Positions 1 through 3,973 of a stretch of DNA of 5,180 nucleotides are shown piece after piece. The notes beneath the pieces are model-generated. The model saw only the letters and a list, made by a program, of their open reading frames with translations, searched no databases and was not told the DNA's origin. Both the position numbers and the translations under genes were made by a program. The stretch is from Thermoplasmata archaeon (GTDB taxonomy: Archaea > Thermoplasmatota > Thermoplasmata > B31-G17): contig QMTG01000085.1 in the NCBI GenBank assembly GCA_003649915.1, positions 1 to 5,180 of the forward strand. The letters are read 5' to 3'. The stretch's first letter is position 1. Every line of letters starts with the position of its first letter.

Positions 1-293
1 ATTATACTCTTACTTCCCAGCAAAGCTCCCCTTTTCTTCTTCCCCCCTTTGCTCATAGCCTCAATTATTACTGGTGCATCAACGTAATGGTCTGGGTGGC
101 AATGAGATATGAGGAGTGCGTCAATTTTCATGGGATTAATTCCGTACTTTTTCATCTGAACGAGGGCCCCTGGGCCTGGGTCTATGTGCAACTTCGTCCT
201 CCCATCCTCTATGTATATCCCGCCAGTTGCCCTTGCCTGAAGTATTGTGGCAAACCTGCCCCCACCAGTGCCAAGGAATCTGATTTCAGCCAT
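1..293 (-). CDS. MBL-fold metallo-hydrolase, N-terminal part (runs off left edge)
   Basis: This is a metallo-beta-lactamase superfamily hydrolase, probably cytoplasmic, of unknown substrate. Ninety-seven codons lie in the window and the C-terminal part is beyond the left edge. The N-terminus (MAEIRFLGTGGGRFATI) is the usual first beta strand and glycine turn of the fold. A strand with IDPGPGAL follows at residues 37-44. The metal-binding signature H-C-H-P-D-H sits at residues 64-69, inside LLISHCHPDHY, and supplies three metal-ligand histidines/aspartate of a dinuclear site. The later ligands would be outside the window. The start at 293 is chosen because the glycine-rich strand begins right after it, and a TATA-like box about 29 bases upstream suggests a nearly leaderless transcript. 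It is transcribed divergently from the stress-protein gene. The fold is confident. Whether it acts on RNA, a cyclic nucleotide, a lactone or another ester cannot be told. Confidence 0.88.
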   Translation of the reverse strand, partial: MAEIRFLGTGGGRFATILQARATGGIYIEDGRTKLHIDPGPGALVQMKKYGINPMKIDALLISHCHPDHYVDAPVIIEAMSKGGKKKRGALLGSKSI

Positions 294-317
294 GGGGTGG
301 TGATATGAATTCATGGG

Positions 318-326
318 ATATATTAA
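318..326 (-). promoter_or_regulatory. TATA box of the MBL-fold hydrolase gene
   Basis: Read on the minus strand, TTAATATAT occupies this stretch. Its centre lies about 29 bases before the ATG at 293, which would place initiation within a few bases of the start codon. That is the geometry of an archaeal leaderless or near-leaderless promoter. No Shine-Dalgarno sequence precedes this start, which fits. The call rests on spacing and base composition only. Confidence 0.5.
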
Positions 327-364
327 GTTACCCCCAGCAGATAAAAAATTGTAAAGCCAAACAA

Positions 365-372
365 TTTATATA
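365..372 (+). promoter_or_regulatory. TATA box of the stress-protein/transporter operon
   Basis: TTTATATA is a perfect match to the archaeal TATA consensus and is preceded by the A-rich, BRE-like stretch AAAGCCAAACAA. Its centre is about 29 bases before the ATG at 398, so transcription should start at or just before that ATG. This gives a leaderless mRNA and is the main reason for choosing 398 rather than the in-frame ATG at 305, which lies upstream of the promoter. Confidence 0.72.
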
Positions 373-397
373 TCAAATCACGATTATACCATTCTGT

Positions 398-1225
398 ATG
401 TTAAAAAACATACTGGTACCAACGGATGGTTTTGGGCTTGAAGACGATGTTATACACTTTGTTGCAGAATCGTTTCCTGAGGCAAATTTTTACGTGATAA
501 GTGTGGTGAGCGCATCACAGAGGGGTGTGCACCTGACAACTCTGATGAAAGATGTTTTGCAGAAGAGTGCAAGGGAGGCCATAGAACACGCTGTTGACAT
601 ACTATCCTCCTATGGCGCTAGTGTGATCAAGACCGACGTTCTCAGCGGAATACCATCACGATGTATAATAAAATACGCAAAGGAAAACAGAATAAATCTT
701 ATAGCGTTCAGAACGTACGCCAAGGCTGGAATTCAATCCTTACGCCTGGGAAGCACGATAGAGAACACACTCAAAGGGACGAAAATTCCCGTCCTTATAA
801 TGGCAACTAAGAAAAAGGGTGAGACACCAAAGAAAATGCTGGTAGCCACTGATGGCACGCATTCATCACAAAACGCGGAAAACTATGCAATATATCTTTC
901 GCTTTACTTTAAGGCAAAACTGAGTGCAATATATGTGGCACGGAAGGAAGGAATGAAAGAGTACGGGGCACGTGTTCTTGAAAACTTTGTTTGGAAGGCT
1001 CAACAATTCGGTATTGAGGCAGAGCCTATTTTTGCATCAGGAGAGCCTGAAGACGAGATTATAAAACTTGCGGGAAAATACCATCTGGTGATTATGGGCT
1101 CTGGAAGACGCGGCTTTCTTGGCTCGCATGTGATAGGGCATGTGGCACGGGAAGTTGCAGCAGTATCACCAACACCAGTAATTTTTGTAAGATATAGGCT
1201 TGAAAAACTTGGAAAGAGGGCGTAG
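398..1225 (+). CDS. Tandem-domain universal stress protein (UspA family)
   Basis: This 275-residue cytoplasmic protein consists of two UspA domains in tandem. Domain 1 (about residues 2-136) opens with KNILVPTDG and closes with GTKIPVLIM. Domain 2 (about 146-264) opens with KKMLVATDG and closes with SPTPVIFV. Each keeps the first-strand aspartate (D10, D152) that contacts adenine nucleotides in ATP-binding family members. The glycine loop normally written G-x2-G-x9-G-S/T is imperfect in both copies. In domain 1 the early glycines are replaced (RTYA around 105-108), though GST remains at 118-120. In domain 2 the loop reads GSGR from 234 and ends GH instead of GS/GT. Nucleotide binding is therefore uncertain. 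The stop is 3 bases before the transporter start, so the two are co-transcribed, and a regulatory role for that transporter is a reasonable inference. An in-frame ATG at 305 would add 31 residues with no Usp homology and is rejected on promoter position. Confidence 0.9.
   Translation: MLKNILVPTDGFGLEDDVIHFVAESFPEANFYVISVVSASQRGVHLTTLMKDVLQKSAREAIEHAVDILSSYGASVIKTDVLSGIPSRCIIKYAKENRINLIAFRTYAKAGIQSLRLGSTIENTLKGTKIPVLIMATKKKGETPKKMLVATDGTHSSQNAENYAIYLSLYFKAKLSAIYVARKEGMKEYGARVLENFVWKAQQFGIEAEPIFASGEPEDEIIKLAGKYHLVIMGSGRRGFLGSHVIGHVAREVAAVSPTPVIFVRYRLEKLGKRA
1216..1220 (+). promoter_or_regulatory. Ribosome binding site of the transporter gene
   Basis: GAGGG lies 8 bases before the ATG at 1229, inside the last codons of the stress-protein gene. 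This internal cistron has a Shine-Dalgarno-like element, whereas the first gene of the operon appears leaderless, as often seen in archaeal operons. Confidence 0.5.
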
Positions 1226-1228
1226 AGC

Positions 1229-2503
1229 ATGAATATTGCCCAACTCGCAATTCTGATAGTATTCATCCTGAGTTATGTGTTTATATTGAGTGAAAAAGTG
1301 AACAGAACTGTTGTAGCAGTCCTTGGTGCTGTTTTAATAACTCTTGTGGGAATATCGCTCAATATTGGCACGGAATATGATGCAATAAACATGATTGATT
1401 TCAACGTTATTGGGCTTTTGTTCGGCATGATGATAATAACCGCCACATTGTCGCAAACAGGATTTTTTGCCTATGTTGGCGTAAAGGTTGCACAGTTCTT
1501 TAAGGGCAGCCTTTGGAGAGTTTTTGTCTCCATATCTGTTATAACGGCGTTTGTTTCCATGGTCATAGACAACGTCACAACGGTTATTCTTGTCACACCA
1601 ATAATTGTTGAGATTGCAAAGAGCATTAAGGTGGACCCAAAGCCCATACTTGTTGGTATAGCAGTGTTGTCGAACATTGGCGGTGTGGCAACAATGATAG
1701 GCGACCCTCCCAATATAATGATCGCATCAGCAGCAAATCTATCGTTTAATTCGTTCATAGTTTATCTCATGCTTCCTGTGATCCTAACAATAGTGGCGGC
1801 GTTGTTTATTGCTAGGGTTATTTTTAGGGGATGGGCTGAGGGAGAGGGTGATGTGGAATGGGAGAGCATAATGGCTATTGACCCCTCCAAGAAGATAAGA
1901 GACTACAGGCAGATGAAACTCGTTCTTTTAATCCTAGCATTCACAATATTTCTTTTTGTTATGCATGACCGACTTGGTATATCATCAGCATATGCTGCGA
2001 TCATAGGGGGTGCACTGTCCCTTTTGTTCAATAGAAAAAGGCCAGAACGCGTCCTTTACAGGGTGGAGTGGACAACCTTGATATTCTTTGCGGGACTTTT
2101 CATAATTGTTGGCTTTGTAGACAAGGCTGGAATTTTAAATTACGTGGCAAATGCCGTTGGTTCCATATCTAGCAATCACGAAATGCTTGCAACCTTTATT
2201 ATTCTATGGCTGACTGCAGTACTCACAGCATTTGTTGACAACATACCTGTAACTGCGGTCCTAATACCTGTCATAAAATACATAGGGAGCAAAAACATAC
2301 TCTGGTGGGCACTGGCACTTGGTGTCGGGTTCGGGGGAAACGCCACACCAATAGGCTCATCAGCTGGAGTAATAGTCATTTCTCTATCGCACAGGTTCGG
2401 ATACCCAATATCCACCAGAGAATGGTTCAGATACGCTTTGCCAGCATCAGCAGTATCCATACTCATAGCAACAGCGTATATTTACCTTCTCTATATTATT
2501 TAG
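1229..2503 (+). CDS. ArsB/NhaD/P-protein-type ion transporter (SLC13-like permease)
   Basis: This 424-residue integral membrane protein of the ion transporter superfamily has roughly 10-12 hydrophobic segments. The clearest are near residues 3-20, 27-46, 57-75, 97-113, 139-157, 175-198, 229-245, 282-297, 318-336 and 402-423. A hydrophilic cytoplasmic-type linker rich in charge (about 200-228) splits the protein into halves. Each half carries a re-entrant hairpin signature and a following glycine block: DNVTTVILVTPI (114-125) with GGVATMIGDPPN (151-162), then DNIPVTAVLIPVI (337-349) with GGNATPIGSSAG (369-380). GDPPN is typical of the NhaD/P-protein/ArsB-like branch. Substrate is open: sodium/proton exchange, arsenite or a small carboxylate are all possible. 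No arsenic-resistance or citrate genes lie nearby. It is the second gene of an operon with a universal stress protein, which may regulate it. The length is about normal for the family and the frame is intact. Confidence 0.88.
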   Translation: MNIAQLAILIVFILSYVFILSEKVNRTVVAVLGAVLITLVGISLNIGTEYDAINMIDFNVIGLLFGMMIITATLSQTGFFAYVGVKVAQFFKGSLWRVFVSISVITAFVSMVIDNVTTVILVTPIIVEIAKSIKVDPKPILVGIAVLSNIGGVATMIGDPPNIMIASAANLSFNSFIVYLMLPVILTIVAALFIARVIFRGWAEGEGDVEWESIMAIDPSKKIRDYRQMKLVLLILAFTIFLFVMHDRLGISSAYAAIIGGALSLLFNRKRPERVLYRVEWTTLIFFAGLFIIVGFVDKAGILNYVANAVGSISSNHEMLATFIILWLTAVLTAFVDNIPVTAVLIPVIKYIGSKNILWWALALGVGFGGNATPIGSSAGVIVISLSHRFGYPISTREWFRYALPASAVSILIATAYIYLLYII

Positions 2504-2524
2504 AAATGCATTGTGGGGGCGATG

Positions 2525-2579
2525 TTGAGTGAGGCAAAGAAATAAGCGTTTTTTTATCCAAGATTTTTCAATCACTCAA
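2525..2579. repeat. 8-bp inverted repeat spanning the convergent gene junction
   Basis: TTGAGTGA at 2525-2532 is matched exactly by its reverse complement TCACTCAA at 2572-2579, separated by 39 bases. The right arm includes the stop codon of the CoA gene on the minus strand. Between the arms lie a T7 run and a T5 run. The arms could pair in transcripts coming from either side, but the long loop makes a stable hairpin unlikely, and an 8-base match could be chance. Confidence 0.35.
2549..2555 (+). terminator. T-tract terminator after the transporter gene
   Basis: A run of seven T residues begins 46 bases after the transporter stop, and a second run of five follows at 2564-2568. Archaeal RNA polymerase terminates at such oligo-T stretches without needing a hairpin. 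Position between two convergent genes supports the call. No comparably strong T-run is seen on the minus strand here, so the CoA gene may end within or beyond the transporter 3' end. Confidence 0.5.
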
Positions 2580-3309
2580 ACCTCTTGCATATTTGGCGGA
2601 GGATTTCCCTGAGGTTGTTCTCATTATCAAAGGATTCCTTTATTTCTTCAAGGTGTTTTGTGCCATACACTTTCATTTTCATGGCGAGGGCACACATGTT
2701 CATATATGCCCGCTCGACATCATCAACAATTGTGACATCTGCCGTACGCGCGGTTCTCGATAACGGGTTGAGGTCTATGGCAATAACTGTTTTTCCCATT
2801 TTTTTGAGGGCTTCTGTTCTATCTCCGTCCTCGAGAGCAAGCAATACAACATCCGCCCTGTATATTCCCTCCATTGAACATATACCCCTTGGATGCTCAA
2901 GCCCTGGTATGTGCGCATTCCCGACCTCTCCAAGAACTCTTTCCGCACCAAGTGAGCGAATAAATTCGCATAATTTCTTGACCCTAGCCTCTGTTCTATA
3001 GAATAAATTAACCTCAATCTTTGCACCTGTGATTTTTGCGAATTCCACTATGTGTTTTCCAGCAAGCACTGCAGTATTTCCGTTGATGGATAGCACAGGG
3101 TTTTTTGCCGTAATTATATGGGCAACAGCGGTCTTTTCAGCAATCAAAGCATGCTTTGTTGTTTTCTCTCCAATCAGGTAATCGAAAGCCTCGCCTCTAC
3201 CGTGGGCTATTAACCCCTCGAGCACGACCATTCCATTCTCAACGCCTTTAACAACTCTTTCCCTTTTCATGAGCGATTTATACCTAGGGTGGGACTTTGG
3301 GATTTCCAT
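2572..3309 (-). CDS. 4-phosphopantoate--beta-alanine ligase (archaeal phosphopantothenate synthetase)
   Basis: This enzyme joins 4-phosphopantoate to beta-alanine with ATP to give 4'-phosphopantothenate. It is the archaeal replacement for bacterial pantothenate synthetase plus kinase in CoA synthesis, and it acts in the cytoplasm. The 245-residue length is close to the family norm. The family's conserved blocks are present in order: a start of MEIPKSHPRYKSL, GLIAHGRGEAFDYLIGEKTT (32-51), LSINGNTA (73-80), KIEVNLFYRTEARV (97-110), NAHIPGLEHPRG (131-142), LEDGDRTEAL (159-168) and AIDLNPLSRTA (177-187). The last three blocks form much of the nucleotide and substrate site in this family. The C-terminal tail (about 215-245) is charged and helical in character and less typical. 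The start at 3309 is fixed by the MEIPxSHPRY opening shared across the family. The gene is divergent from the flavin prenyltransferase gene and convergent with the transporter. No pantoate kinase gene is in the window. Confidence 0.93.
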   Translation of the reverse strand: MEIPKSHPRYKSLMKRERVVKGVENGMVVLEGLIAHGRGEAFDYLIGEKTTKHALIAEKTAVAHIITAKNPVLSINGNTAVLAGKHIVEFAKITGAKIEVNLFYRTEARVKKLCEFIRSLGAERVLGEVGNAHIPGLEHPRGICSMEGIYRADVVLLALEDGDRTEALKKMGKTVIAIDLNPLSRTARTADVTIVDDVERAYMNMCALAMKMKVYGTKHLEEIKESFDNENNLREILRQICKRFE

Positions 3310-3369
3310 ACACCACGTGGATACACACCACCCTCAAAATTTTTATGCCTCATAGCCATACCTGCACAC
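3310..3369. promoter_or_regulatory. Short bidirectional promoter region between the CoA gene and ubiX
   Basis: Sixty bases separate two divergent starts. An A/T core, AAAATTTTTAT (3336-3346), is the only TATA-like stretch and can be read both ways. On the plus strand its centre is roughly 27-29 bases before the ATG at 3370, giving a near-leaderless ubiX mRNA. On the minus strand it is a little over 30 bases before the start at 3309, leaving a leader of about ten bases containing GTGGTGT. The spacer also holds the perfect 8-bp palindrome CCACGTGG at 3313-3320 and two copies of ACACCAC (3310-3316, 3325-3331). Shared use of one core could couple the two genes. This is inferred from spacing alone. 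Confidence 0.45.
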
Positions 3370-3924
3370 ATGAGAATTCTTGTGGGAATAACAGGTGCTT
3401 CAGGTGCATTATATGCTACCAATTTTATAAAGCATGCCTCTAGGCTGGGGCACGAAATACATGTCATACCCTCCAGCACAGGAATATTTATTTTAAAGCA
3501 CGAACTCGGCATAGATGTTGATGAATTGAAAAAATACTGCAAAACTTTGTACTCCAACGATGACCTAACAGCCCCACCATCATCAGGAACATCGGGATAT
3601 GAAGCAATGGTTATTGTTCCGTGCACACTCTCCACCATGTGCAAGGTTTCGCAGGGAATCGGTGATAACCTAATATGCAGGGCAGCCACTGTTATGCTGA
3701 AGGAGCAGCGCAAACTGGTGCTTGTTGTGAGAGATACGCCCCTCTCCACCGTGCACATAAGATGCATGTTGGGTTTGGCGGAGGCGGGAGCGGTGGTATT
3801 GCCTGCATCGCCCGCTTTTTATCACAAACCACATAATATTAATGACCTTGCCGATTATATATCGGCTAAGATTTTTGATGCGCTTGGAATAAAGCACGAC
3901 ATTGGTATACACTGGGAGGGATAA
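3370..3924 (+). CDS. ubiX: UbiX-type flavin prenyltransferase
   Basis: This enzyme prenylates reduced FMN with dimethylallyl phosphate to make prenylated FMN, the cofactor of UbiD-family decarboxylases. The protein has 184 residues, a normal length for the family. Visible family blocks are GITGASGALYA (6-16) for FMN phosphate binding, E45 in the early helix, SGTSGYEAMVIVPCTLSTM (72-90), GDNLICRAA (98-106), K111, RDTPLS (121-126), LPASPAFYHKP (144-154) and a C-terminal tryptophan, W182. Compared with my recollection of Pseudomonas UbiX numbering, S15, E49, K129, R139, Y169 and W200 are kept, while E140 is Asp122 and R185 is Lys167. The start at 3370 is chosen because the Rossmann strand MRILVGITGASG begins there. 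The open frame extends 27 codons upstream through the promoter and into the neighbouring gene. Archaeal partners would be UbiD homologues, including anhydromevalonate-phosphate decarboxylase of isoprenoid synthesis. None is in the window. Confidence 0.92.
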   Translation: MRILVGITGASGALYATNFIKHASRLGHEIHVIPSSTGIFILKHELGIDVDELKKYCKTLYSNDDLTAPPSSGTSGYEAMVIVPCTLSTMCKVSQGIGDNLICRAATVMLKEQRKLVLVVRDTPLSTVHIRCMLGLAEAGAVVLPASPAFYHKPHNINDLADYISAKIFDALGIKHDIGIHWEG

Positions 3925-3930
3925 AAAATC

Positions 3931-3938
3931 TTTTTAAA
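3931..3938 (+). promoter_or_regulatory. TATA-like box of the surface-protein gene, overlapping a T-run after ubiX
   Basis: TTTTTAAA lies about 39 bases before the ATG at 3974, predicting initiation near 3961 and a leader of about 13 bases. The five T residues at its start, 7 bases after the ubiX stop, may also serve as a weak terminator for ubiX. The flanking bases TAAAAA-ATC-TTTTTA (3922-3936) form a small A/T palindrome, which is unsurprising in such composition. Confidence 0.42.
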
Positions 3939-3960
3939 CCCTTGAAGAATTACCAGTGTT

Positions 3961-3969
3961 GGATGTGAT
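3961..3969 (+). promoter_or_regulatory. Strong Shine-Dalgarno sequence of the surface-protein gene
   Basis: GGATGTGAT differs at one base from GGAGGTGAT, the full complement of the 16S rRNA 3' end. It lies 4 bases before the ATG at 3974 and 7 before the ATG at 3977, so it supports a start at one of these two. An in-frame GTG at 3965 falls inside the element and is unlikely to be used. Confidence 0.6.
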
Positions 3970-3973
3970 AATC

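Noticed and set aside
87..308. Plus-strand open frame of 73 codons opposite the MBL hydrolase
   Set aside because: It is antisense to a gene with a clear metal-binding signature, its protein matches no family, and it has no promoter or ribosome site.
305..397. Upstream in-frame extension of the stress protein from the ATG at 305
   Set aside because: It would cross the strong TATA box at 365-372 and adds residues with no Usp similarity; the domain begins at MLKNILVPTDG.
1000..1266. Minus-strand open frame across the stress protein and transporter junction
   Set aside because: It lies opposite two well-supported genes and has no recognisable domain.
1471..1758. Minus-strand open frame inside the transporter gene
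   Set aside because: It is the complement of a conserved membrane-protein coding region and shows no family features.
2176..2466. Minus-strand open frame inside the transporter gene
   Set aside because: It lies opposite the second conserved transporter motif block; no independent coding evidence.
2305..2532. Plus-strand open frame overlapping the transporter 3' end in another frame
   Set aside because: Most of it lies within the conserved transporter C-terminus and its product is low-information.
2522..2545. Seven-codon frame MLSEAKK after GGGGGCG
   Set aside because: It is too short to judge, lies just before a T-tract terminator, and no regulated downstream gene exists on that strand.
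2585..3001. Plus-strand 138-codon frame opposite the CoA gene
   Set aside because: It is the complement of the strongly conserved ligase; no family match or start signals.
3289..3369. 27-codon N-terminal extension of UbiX
   Set aside because: It runs through the promoter into the CoA gene, and UbiX proteins start directly at the GITGASG strand.
3267..3767. Minus-strand 166-codon frame opposite ubiX
   Set aside because: It overlaps a well-supported UbiX gene and the divergent promoter; the translation has no recognisable fold.
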